From NAK82 sp036172345 (GTDB lineage: Bacteria; Chloroflexota; Anaerolineae; 4572-78; NAK82), in the NCBI GenBank assembly GCA_036172345.1, contig JASFBB010000143.1:1-7521 (forward strand): a stretch of 7,521 nt of DNA. Direction: 5' to 3'. The stretch's first letter is position 1, and every line of letters begins with the position of its first letter. A program made the translations under genes and the position numbers. Shown here piece after piece: positions 1 through 6,039 of the stretch. Under the pieces are notes generated by a model. That model was not told the DNA's origin. It was given only the letters and a program-made list of their open reading frames with translations, and ran no database searches.

Positions 1-789
1 GTAAATGTAGTAGGTCATCGTAAACGTGGCATATCCCGGGCCGCCCAGAGTGAGCGTGTAAATCGAGTCAAGGGAAAGCAGCGATTCCAACATGCGGAAC
101 AGAAAAGTCAGTAGCAACAATGGCGCCATCAGCGGCACGTCGATGTAGATGAACAATTTCCAACGCGAGGCGCCGTCCAGCGCAGCCGACTCGTGCAGCT
201 CATCCGGGATGCTGCTCAACCCGGCCAACACCACCAAGAGCACGAAGGGGGTGGTCATCCACACGTCCACGATAATGACCGAGACCAGTGCCCAGTCAGC
301 GTTGCCCAGCCAGTCGGGACCCCGGATGCCCAGGAAGCTCAGCAGGTAGTTGGTCAGCCCCATCTGCGAGTTGAGCATCATGCGCCATAGCGTGCCGGCG
401 GCCACCGGCGCGATCACCAACGGCAGGATGAGCAGCGTGCGCACCGCGCGGATGACGCGGCTGCTGCCCACCGCCAGATAAGCCAGCGCGGTGCCCAGGA
501 TCATCTCCAGCACCACCGCCGTGCCCGTGATCAGGGCACTGTTGCGCACGGCGCGTTGGAACACATCATTCTGCAGAACCTTGGCGAAATTTTGTAGGCC
601 AACGAACCCCTCCGAGGACTGTGAGCTGGTGAGCGTCCAATCCTGCGTGGCCAAGTAAGTGGAAAAGAGCAGCGGGTAGAATTGCACTGCGACGACAAGC
701 AACGCGGCTGGCACCACAAAAGCGGCCATCCAGGCCCAATCGTGGCGCAACCGTCGGCGACGCTTTTTGGTGATCATAATCGCGCTCAT
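1..789 (-). CDS. ABC transporter permease, carbohydrate type (MalF/UgpA-like), 3' end cut by window edge
   Basis: This is one of the two membrane subunits expected of a sugar-type ABC importer and should work with the solute-binding protein encoded just upstream. The frame stays open for 263 codons from ATG at 789 to the window edge, so the C-terminus is missing. After a basic N-terminus (KKRRRRLR, residues 8-15) come a first membrane span (about 20-42), the family-typical FVGLQNF stretch (62-68), several more spans, and the cytoplasmic EAA loop (about 197-223, HESAALDGA) that contacts the ATPase. The conserved LTLGGPGYAT motif sits near 246. The start at 789 is preferred over ATG 777 because GAAGAAGGGG lies 5 bases before it. 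It follows the binding-protein gene in the same direction after 114 bases containing hairpins. The substrate cannot be told from sequence alone; sugar or glycerol-phosphate-like compounds are typical of the family. Confidence 0.93.
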   Translation of the reverse strand, partial: MSAIMITKKRRRRLRHDWAWMAAFVVPAALLVVAVQFYPLLFSTYLATQDWTLTSSQSSEGFVGLQNFAKVLQNDVFQRAVRNSALITGTAVVLEMILGTALAYLAVGSSRVIRAVRTLLILPLVIAPVAAGTLWRMMLNSQMGLTNYLLSFLGIRGPDWLGNADWALVSVIIVDVWMTTPFVLLVVLAGLSSIPDELHESAALDGASRWKLFIYIDVPLMAPLLLLTFLFRMLESLLSLDSIYTLTLGGPGYATFTMTYYIY

Positions 790-853
790 CAGAACCCCTT
801 CTTCCGTCACTGCAGAGCCCTCCAAAGCAGTGACCAGACACTCAGTGCAAAAT

Positions 854-896
854 GAGGGGGCGCTCCGTGCGCCCCCTCGCCGGTCACGGTGGCCGG
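854..896 (-). terminator. Tandem hairpins between binding-protein and permease genes (attenuator-like)
   Basis: Two stem-loops lie directly after the binding-protein stop codon. The first met by minus-strand transcription is 880-896 (7 pairs including one G-U, 3-base loop). The second is a perfect 10-base stem, 854-863 with 869-878, around a 5-base loop, followed on the minus strand by CATTTTGC, a weak T run. Such a structure between a binding-protein gene and its permease genes commonly acts as a partial terminator or as a 3' stabiliser of the upstream message, making the binding protein more abundant than the permeases. The structure is seen directly; its role is inferred. Confidence 0.65.
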
Positions 897-903
897 GGTT
901 ACC

Positions 904-2187
904 CTATTTCTCCTTCAAGCCCTGGGCATCAGCCAGCTGGATCAGTGCTTCGGGCACCTTGATCTCATTCCACTCCGTCTGCACACGGTCGAGCATCTCC
1001 TCTGCGGTGATCTTGCCTTGATGGAAGTCACCTTCGTTGCGGAAGAACGCTTCGAACGCGGCAAAGGTCCACGGCAGCGACTTGACGCGGCTGAGGTTCT
1101 CCAATTGCCCGGGCAGGAAGTGCGCCAGCGTCTTCAGCAGCTCCGGATCCTCATAGGTGCTCTTGAACGGTGAGCCAATGCCATATTTCAGCATAAATTT
1201 CTTGCCGTTTTCCGGATTGGCGTAAAACTTGATCCACTCCCAAGCAGCATCTGGGTTCTTGCTGTACTTGGAGATGAACAGGTTCCACGCACTCACCATG
1301 GGGAAGCCAGGGCCGGGGAATTTGGCCATCGCCCACTTGCCCACCACCTGGGATTGTGCAGGATCATCGGCATTGGCGCGGATGAAGCTGGGCCAACCGA
1401 CCATAGTAGCCGCCTTGCCTGCCAGGAACACGGCATTGCCCGCGTTGAAGTCGAAGCCTAACACGCCCTCTGGATTGTACTTCAGCAAGCTCTGCATCTT
1501 GTTCAGCGCTGCGATCGCTCTCTCACGGTCGAGCGCGTAGTTGCCGTTCTTATCCACCAGGTATCCATCGTACATGCCCAGGAAGATGGCAGCGGGCTGC
1601 TCGATCTGGCCAAAATAGTGCACCATCGGGGCAATGTCCTTGCCCTTCAGGCAGGTCTGCAATTTGTCCAGGACGGCGATATAGTCGTCCCATGTCTCCC
1701 ACTCGGCCTTTAGCTGGCACTGCTCGAAGATCTCAGTGTTGTACCAGATGCCGTAGGCGTCGGCGCTATAGGGGACACCAATGCGCTTGCCATCATAGAA
1801 GTTGGATGGTCCGGGTGACCAGATGCGCTCGATGAAATCGCCACCGTAATTATCACGCTTGACATACTCATCCAACGGTAGCATATGCTCGAAGACGGTG
1901 GCGATCCAGAACTCACCCGACATCACGTCGTAGGCACCGGTGCCGGTGGTCAGGTCGGTGATGTGGTTCTGGTTGAGCACGTCCCAGGGCGCCACAATCA
2001 GCTCTACTTTGATGCCGGTTGCTTCTTCAAAGGCAGGCACCAGCTCCTCCGCCGCCTTGTCATAGGTGCCGGCCTGCATATAGGTGGCGACGATCTCTTT
2101 GGGCTCCTGCGCCAACGCCATGCCGGGGGATAACAGTGCGAGGGATACAATCAGGCAAAGCAAGGTGAACACATAGATGCGTTTCAT
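904..2187 (-). CDS. Extracellular solute-binding protein of a carbohydrate-type ABC importer (family 1, UgpB/MalE-like)
   Basis: This is a 427-residue secreted binding protein that would capture a substrate outside the membrane and hand it to the permease encoded downstream. Residues 1-26 form a signal peptide: MKR, a hydrophobic core, then ALA before QEPKE, a normal signal peptidase I site. The mature protein has family-1 hallmarks: a YDKAAEELVPAFEEATGIKVEL segment near the N-terminus, DVMSGEFW, PYSADAYGIWYNTEIF (the usual hinge-proximal motif), a YLVDKNGNYALD stretch, and a late AWEWIKFYANPENGKKF segment. Length is normal for the family. The start is supported by AAGGAGG 7 bases before ATG 2187. 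A leader of about 160 bases and a promoter-like sequence at 2357-2385 precede it. The substrate is not determinable here; multiple-sugar or oligosaccharide uptake is the default guess. Confidence 0.93.
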   Translation of the reverse strand: MKRIYVFTLLCLIVSLALLSPGMALAQEPKEIVATYMQAGTYDKAAEELVPAFEEATGIKVELIVAPWDVLNQNHITDLTTGTGAYDVMSGEFWIATVFEHMLPLDEYVKRDNYGGDFIERIWSPGPSNFYDGKRIGVPYSADAYGIWYNTEIFEQCQLKAEWETWDDYIAVLDKLQTCLKGKDIAPMVHYFGQIEQPAAIFLGMYDGYLVDKNGNYALDRERAIAALNKMQSLLKYNPEGVLGFDFNAGNAVFLAGKAATMVGWPSFIRANADDPAQSQVVGKWAMAKFPGPGFPMVSAWNLFISKYSKNPDAAWEWIKFYANPENGKKFMLKYGIGSPFKSTYEDPELLKTLAHFLPGQLENLSRVKSLPWTFAAFEAFFRNEGDFHQGKITAEEMLDRVQTEWNEIKVPEALIQLADAQGLKEK

Positions 2188-2356
2188 AGCACAACCTCCT
2201 TCTTTGGATTACGATACACGCTCTAATAACCTGGAATTGCTACCCGCTTGTGAAGTGGGAACAAGAGAAATATCAATTCTTCCATCACCTCCTTTCTTCA
2301 TTGCAAAGGAGATCTCCACCAGAATCGATTGCTCTGAGAACGCTCACCTTCTATCC
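2188..2356 (-). promoter_or_regulatory. Leader region of the binding-protein gene with an unusually long Shine-Dalgarno match
   Basis: On the minus strand, positions 2297-2284 read AGAAAGGAGGTGAT, a full-length complement of the 3' tail of 16S rRNA, far longer than a normal ribosome binding site. It lies about 100 bases before the real start codon. Two tiny reading frames sit at it. A 20-codon frame begins at ATG 2285 and stops at 2223 (MEELIFLLFPLHKRVAIPGY), but its ATG is only 2 bases after GGAGG. A 30-codon frame begins at ATG 2301 and stops at 2209. A short inverted repeat (2247-2251 with 2261-2265) and the palindrome GGAGATCTCC are also present. This could be a leader peptide, a ribosome standby site or chance. 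The sequence match is seen; a function is speculative. Confidence 0.3.
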
Positions 2357-2385
2357 ATTCTATATCCGTTTGGGTTTTCTCGCAA
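2357..2385 (-). promoter_or_regulatory. Candidate sigma-70-type promoter for the binding-protein gene
   Basis: On the minus strand, TTGCGA (2385-2380) and TAGAAT (2362-2357) are separated by 17 bases. Transcription would begin near 2350 and give a leader of about 160 bases before ATG 2187. Both boxes are close to consensus, but the match is by eye and unverified. Confidence 0.45.
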
Positions 2386-2639
2386 GATGAGAAAAGAGAG
2401 GGTGGTGAAAAACGCATCCAACCGAGCCGCGCACGTCAGCAAGCACACCATTCTCACCGCAGAGCACGCGGAGAATTACTGCAAAGCCTCTGCGAACCCG
2501 ACGATGGAATCAAACCCACAAATATCAATGCTGCTCCCTGACGATCGCGGCTCAGATAGAGTGGCGAGAATAGAAGATATCGAGTGGGCTTCTGTGCCCG
2601 CCCTGCCTGGGGAGCATACCGATGCAACCTGGATGAAAC
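2386..2639. other. Gene-free stretch with dispersed-repeat fragments
   Basis: No convincing gene is seen between the response regulator stop and the promoter of the binding-protein gene. The stretch holds CACCGCAGAGCACGCGGAG near 2456-2474, a type of low-information repeat met widely between bacterial genes, and one copy of the 26-base repeat at 2534-2559. No clear intrinsic terminator was found after the response regulator gene. Confidence 0.5.
2534..2559. repeat. Dispersed intergenic repeat, copy A
   Basis: These 26 bases match 6397-6422 at 25 positions; the only difference is A at 2544 against G at 6407. The preceding bases also share AAATA-Y-CA, but copy A has six extra bases before the core. 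The core TCCCTGACGRTCGCGGCTC is of a kind recalled as common between genes in several environmental bacterial phyla, where spurious translations read LPDGRGSD or SLTVAA. Confidence 0.75.
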
Positions 2640-3407
2640 TTAATTGCTGGCAGACGGGAAGAGGTACCCGACTCCACGCTGCGTGATGATATAGTTCGCG
2701 CGTGCAGGATCCGGTTCGATCTTCTGGCGCAGCCGGTGAATGTGCACGCGCAACGCATCCTCGTACACTTCCTCGTGAGGCCACAACCGCCGCAGCAAGA
2801 AGTCGGTAGTGACAACCTGGCCGGCATTGCGCATCAGAATATAGAGGAGTTTGGTCTCTAACGGTGTCATCGCGACGGGGGTGCCGCGCACATAAGCTTG
2901 CTGACGGACGAAGTTCACCGCCAGATGGTCGTCCACTCGGACAACCGGCTGTAATGCATAAGCAAAGTTGCCAATGCGTCTGAGCACACGTTCCACACGC
3001 GCCAGGAGCTCTTGGGGATCGAAGGGCTTGGTGATGTAATCCTCTGCGTACGACCGAATTCCGCGGATGATGGTGTCCTTGTCATGGATCGCACTAATGA
3101 TCAAGATGGGCAAATCGCTGAATTCCTGCACCCGCCGGCAGAACTCGAACCCCCCTATTCCCGGGAGCATCAGATCCACAATGGCCATATGGGGCAGTCC
3201 GATGCGCTCGATCAGATCGAGCGCCTCACCCACCGTAGCGGTGCAATGCACTTCGTACCCGGCGCGTCGCAGTGTATAGCTGACCAGACGCGCCATGTCG
3301 CGCTCATCTTCAATCACAAGCAGCCGGTATTGATAATGGAGAAAGCTCCCCTGTGCTGCCTCCGGCAACATCAGATGCGGCTGTTCATGTATTCGCCTAT
3401 TTGCCAT
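2640..3407 (-). CDS. OmpR/PhoB-family two-component response regulator, orphan
   Basis: A 255-residue DNA-binding regulator. The receiver domain spans about residues 28-145: acidic pocket E33/D34/E35 (VIEDE), phospho-acceptor D78 (IVDLMLPG), switch residue S105, and K127 in ITKPFDP, so all catalytic positions are present. The usual GADDY before ITKPF is here SYAEDY. The winged-helix domain spans about 155-252, with MTPLETKLLYILMRNAG, a recognition-helix region (EDALRVHIHRLRQKIE) and the wing YIITQRGVGYLF. The N-terminal 27 residues before the receiver are longer than usual. No strong ribosome site precedes ATG 3407, and none precedes M13 either, so the exact start is uncertain. No histidine kinase lies beside it, so its signal and partner are unknown. 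It has its own promoter-like sequence and lies between the carbamoyltransferase operon and the ABC transporter, either of which could be a target. Confidence 0.93.
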   Translation of the reverse strand: MANRRIHEQPHLMLPEAAQGSFLHYQYRLLVIEDERDMARLVSYTLRRAGYEVHCTATVGEALDLIERIGLPHMAIVDLMLPGIGGFEFCRRVQEFSDLPILIISAIHDKDTIIRGIRSYAEDYITKPFDPQELLARVERVLRRIGNFAYALQPVVRVDDHLAVNFVRQQAYVRGTPVAMTPLETKLLYILMRNAGQVVTTDFLLRRLWPHEEVYEDALRVHIHRLRQKIEPDPARANYIITQRGVGYLFPSASN

Positions 3408-3425
3408 GGTAATGTACCCATTCGC

Positions 3426-3435
3426 ACAACGTTGT
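3426..3435. promoter_or_regulatory. Perfect palindrome upstream of the response regulator start
   Basis: ACAACGTTGT is a perfect 10-base palindrome in the predicted 5' leader, 18 bases before ATG 3407 on the minus strand, and is followed at once by a second palindrome GCTAGC (3437-3442). It could be an operator, for example for autoregulation, but OmpR-type regulators usually bind direct repeats, so this assignment is weak. Confidence 0.25.
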
Positions 3436-3506
3436 AGCTAGCCTGCCTCGATGGAGCACCCTCTCGAGAAACCCGCAGCACTTACAGATTTTATTGTCTA
3501 AATCCT

Positions 3507-3535
3507 ATTATAAAGGGGGATTCCTCAGAATGCAA
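3507..3535 (-). promoter_or_regulatory. Strong sigma-70-type promoter for the response regulator gene
   Basis: On the minus strand, TTGCAT (3535-3530) and a perfect TATAAT (3512-3507) are separated by exactly 17 bases. Transcription would start near 3500, leaving a leader of about 90 bases before ATG 3407. This separates the regulator from the carbamoyltransferase operon upstream. Confidence 0.65.
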
Positions 3536-3536
3536 T

Positions 3537-3572
3537 AGGCTATAAGCCCTAGCTCGGCCTAGGTGATAGCCT
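3537..3572. terminator. Interrupted inverted repeat after the carbamoyltransferase gene: terminator or upstream regulatory dyad
   Basis: AGGCTAT (3537-3543) pairs with ATAGCCT (3566-3572), and inside it CCTAG (3548-3552) pairs with CTAGG (3559-3563) around a 6-base loop. The dyad begins 54 bases past the carbamoyltransferase stop and ends one base from the -35 box of the next promoter. No T run follows on the minus strand, so a simple intrinsic terminator is not certain. An activator or repressor site for the regulator promoter is equally possible. Confidence 0.45.
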
Positions 3573-3625
3573 GGATATGCTCCGCGATTCTGCCGAGGGG
3601 ATGACGTTGGGTGTCGTTGCGTCTT

Positions 3626-5461
3626 TCAGTCCAGCGCCGCCGGCCCACGCTGGACGGGACCCGTCAGATGGTCCGGTTTGCTCACCAGAAACGGCCCCAT
3701 CACCAGCTGGTCCAGGTCACTGTTGGCGAAGGTGTTCAACGCTTCCTGGGGTGTGTTGACGATGGGCTCACCGCGCAGGTTATAGCTGGTATTGAGCAAC
3801 ACAGGGATGCCCGTGGCTTCCCCAAACTTCTCCACAATGCGGTAATAAGCCGGGTTCCACTCGCGACGCACGGTTTGCATGCGGCCGGTGCCGCCCACGT
3901 GGCACACCGCCTGCACTTTGTCGCGTTTATCCTCCCGGAACGGGGATACCATCAGCATAAATCGCGGCGGATACTGGCGGTCGAGCCCCGGCGTGGTGAA
4001 ATATTCAGCAGCGCGTTCTTCTAAGATGACCGGTGCAAATGGGCGGAACGGTTCGCGGAATTTGATTTTGGTGTTGACGATCTCTTTCATCTCCTCGCGG
4101 CGCGGATCTGCCAGGATCGAGCGGCTGCCCAGCGCGCGTGGGCCCCATTCAAAACGGCCCTGGAACCAACCGATCACCTTCCCCTGCAAGATGGTATCCA
4201 CAGCGCGGTCAAGCAGCTGTTCCATATCATCGAAACGCTGGTAGGGGAAACCGCGCGCCTCGATGGCCTCGCGCATTTGTGCCTCGGTGTATTCAGCACC
4301 CCAGTAGCTGTGCTCCTGGACAAAGCGGCGCGGTTGCCCCAAAATGACATGATACACGTACAAAGCAGCGCCGAGTGCTCCCCCCGAATCGCCGGCCGCC
4401 GGTTGGATCCACACTTCCTTAAAAGGTGTCTCTCGCATAATGCGCCCGTTGCCGACCGAGTTCAACGCCACCCCACCCGCCATGACTAGCCGATCCAGCC
4501 CGGTCTTGCGATGGGCGGTGTGTGCCATCTTCAGCATAATTTCCTCGGTGACCAGCTGGATGCTTGCCGCGATGTCGGCAAAGCGCTGATTTTCCGCCGC
4601 CACGCGCTCATCCCATTGTGGATGGTCGCGCCGCGGATGCGTCACCAGGGTGAAGAACTCCGACTCCGGCCGACGCGGCGGACCAAAGAGCTCCACAAAG
4701 CGGTGGTTATAGGTGTCGCTGGTCGAATGGTGATAGGAGAAATAGTCCAAATTGATCTCCACGGAGCCGTCATCCGCAACATGCACCACTTTGTAGACCT
4801 TGTCCACGTAGCGCGGTTCGCCGTAGGGCGCCATCCCCATCACCTTGTATTCCCCATTATTGACGCGGAAGCCCAGGTAGGCGGTGAAGGCGGAATACAG
4901 CAACCCGACCGAGTGGGGGAAGCGCAGCTCCTCGCTCAATTCGATGCAATTACGACTGCCGTCGCTCCAACTGGCAGTGCCACGCCCAATCGTGGCTGTT
5001 GTCCACTCGCCCACTCCGTCCAGCGTGAGGATGGCCGCTTCCTCGAAAGGCGAGGCAAACATGGCGCTGGCAGCGTGCGAGACGTGATGGTCGACGAAGA
5101 GGATCTTTTCGGCCGGCACCCCCAGCTCGTGCATCAAGATGTTCTTAATCCATAACTTTTCATCGAAGTAGTTGATCATCGCCTCGCCGAACACGCGCCA
5201 CGAGCGCGGGAAGGTGCCCAGGATGTTCAGCAGGATGCGCTCGAATTTGACAAAAGGCTTTTCATAGAAGACGACGTAGTCCAGATCACGGCCGCGGATG
5301 TTGGCCATTTGCAGGCAGAACTGAATGGCGTGATGCGGAAAGCCGTTGTCGTGCTTCCGCCGGGTAAAGCGCTCCTCTTCCGCCGCTGCGACCAGCATCC
5401 CATCCCGCAACAAGGCAGCGGCCGAATCATGATAGAAACAGGACACACCCAAGATATCCAT
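3626..5461 (-). CDS. O-carbamoyltransferase, NodU/CmcH/TobZ family
   Basis: A 611-residue, full-length cytoplasmic enzyme that would transfer a carbamoyl group from carbamoyl phosphate, through a carbamoyl-adenylate made with ATP, to a hydroxyl of an unknown acceptor. The Kae1-like domain (about 1-370) begins LGVSCFYHDSAAALLRDG and has EEERFTRRKHD (28-38), DHHVSHAASA (124-133), LTLDGVGEWTT (145-155), AGGVALNSVGN (328-338) and GDSGGALGAA (357-366). H125, H129, D148 and D358 match in spacing the metal ligands described for TobZ. The C-terminal YrdC-like domain has GWFQGRFEWGPRALGSRSI, IKFREPFRPFAPV and, near the end, LLNTSYNLRGEPIV. Nothing essential appears to be lost. The start overlaps the stop of the upstream membrane-protein gene by one base (TGATG), with GGGGAG 9 bases before, so translation is probably coupled. 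The acceptor cannot be inferred: no glycosyltransferase, polyketide or peptide synthetase gene is in view. Confidence 0.96.
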   Translation of the reverse strand: MDILGVSCFYHDSAAALLRDGMLVAAAEEERFTRRKHDNGFPHHAIQFCLQMANIRGRDLDYVVFYEKPFVKFERILLNILGTFPRSWRVFGEAMINYFDEKLWIKNILMHELGVPAEKILFVDHHVSHAASAMFASPFEEAAILTLDGVGEWTTATIGRGTASWSDGSRNCIELSEELRFPHSVGLLYSAFTAYLGFRVNNGEYKVMGMAPYGEPRYVDKVYKVVHVADDGSVEINLDYFSYHHSTSDTYNHRFVELFGPPRRPESEFFTLVTHPRRDHPQWDERVAAENQRFADIAASIQLVTEEIMLKMAHTAHRKTGLDRLVMAGGVALNSVGNGRIMRETPFKEVWIQPAAGDSGGALGAALYVYHVILGQPRRFVQEHSYWGAEYTEAQMREAIEARGFPYQRFDDMEQLLDRAVDTILQGKVIGWFQGRFEWGPRALGSRSILADPRREEMKEIVNTKIKFREPFRPFAPVILEERAAEYFTTPGLDRQYPPRFMLMVSPFREDKRDKVQAVCHVGGTGRMQTVRREWNPAYYRIVEKFGEATGIPVLLNTSYNLRGEPIVNTPQEALNTFANSDLDQLVMGPFLVSKPDHLTGPVQRGPAALD

Positions 5462-5958
5462 CAGTACTGTCTCCCCGCTTCCTCAACTGAAGGTTTAGTC
5501 GATATGTGCTTCGGCTGCCAGTTCGAGATGCCCTTCTTGCGCTTGATCCCCAGCGGATCCCCCAGGACGGTTGCCGCGGCGCCGAAGGGCAACACGACCG
5601 TGAAATAGAGAAAAGCCATCAAGATGCGCCCCTGATAGTTGCCCATACGGCGTGCAAAAGCCTTCCACGCTTGCCACAGGTTCGCCGCAGAGGGGTTGTG
5701 CTCCGCCTTGGGGTACTGAGCCAGACGGGCGCGCGCCAGAATCAACCCGATGATCAAACCGGTGAGCACCCACACGCCAATTGCCGGCCATCTGCCCAGC
5801 GCCGCACGGGTCGATACCGCCCCGCCCCACAGCAGCACTACCACCAAGAGATCCAGCAGCCCTGGAACCGGGATCTTGCCACGCGCGCCCAACGCGGCTC
5901 CAGCCGAATAACCCGTGAGGGTGAGCAAAATCAAAGCGATGCCAGAAATAAGCTCCAT
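5461..5958 (-). CDS. SxtJ-like integral membrane protein beside a carbamoyltransferase
   Basis: A 165-residue hydrophobic protein with four likely membrane spans (about 3-24, 33-54, 57-75 and 112-132) and a hydrophilic basic tail. Residues 95-140 (WQAWKAFARRMGNYQGRIL, then YFTVVLPFG and GDPLGIK) resemble the end of SxtJ-type membrane proteins, a family named after a saxitoxin-cluster gene and usually found beside carbamoyltransferases. The match is from memory of the family pattern. The N-terminal three spans are less recognisable. The start at 5958 has AGGA 7 bases before it. The stop overlaps the carbamoyltransferase start, and the small DUF5989-type gene lies 81 bases upstream in the same direction. 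No enzymatic motif is seen. A role in anchoring or channelling the carbamoyltransferase or its substrate at the membrane is inference only. Confidence 0.75.
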   Translation of the reverse strand: MELISGIALILLTLTGYSAGAALGARGKIPVPGLLDLLVVVLLWGGAVSTRAALGRWPAIGVWVLTGLIIGLILARARLAQYPKAEHNPSAANLWQAWKAFARRMGNYQGRILMAFLYFTVVLPFGAAATVLGDPLGIKRKKGISNWQPKHISTKPSVEEAGRQY

Positions 5959-5993
5959 AGAGAGTTCCTACCAGCCCACTAAAGTGATTTCAG

Positions 5994-6006
5994 GGCAGCT
6001 GCTGCC
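5994..6006. other. Short inverted repeat in the gap between the two membrane-protein genes
   Basis: GGCAGCTGCTGCC forms a 5-base stem with a 3-base loop, 34 bases past the DUF5989-type stop in the transcribed direction. It lacks a T run, so it is unlikely to stop transcription. It might tune message stability between the 61- and 165-residue genes, or be chance. Confidence 0.25.
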
Positions 6007-6039
6007 GCATGGGTTTACTGTGGACCATCACCCCGCACA

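Noticed and set aside
2145..2187. Lipobox in the binding-protein signal peptide (TLLC, cysteine 11)
   Set aside because: The cysteine is too early, inside the hydrophobic core, and lacks the small residue before it. The ALA-QEP site at residues 24-29 fits ordinary signal peptidase I better.
2284..2297. Plus-strand ATCACCTCCTTTCT resembling the 3' end of a 16S rRNA gene
   Set aside because: No other 16S sequence flanks it. It is better explained as a strong Shine-Dalgarno sequence on the minus strand.
2177..2686. Plus-strand open frame of 169 codons filling the gap between the binding protein and response regulator genes
   Set aside because: It starts inside the binding-protein gene and ends inside the regulator gene on the other strand, has no ribosome site or recognisable domain, and its translation includes repeat-derived strings (ILTAEHAEN and LLPDDRGSD).
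4511..5155. Plus-strand open frame of 214 codons
   Set aside because: It is wholly antisense to the carbamoyltransferase, whose frame shows continuous family motifs; long antisense frames are common in GC-rich genes.
5506..5982. Plus-strand open frame of 158 codons opposite the SxtJ-like gene
   Set aside because: Composition is rich in R, Q and P, with no domain or ribosome site. The opposite strand encodes a coherent membrane protein with an operon overlap.
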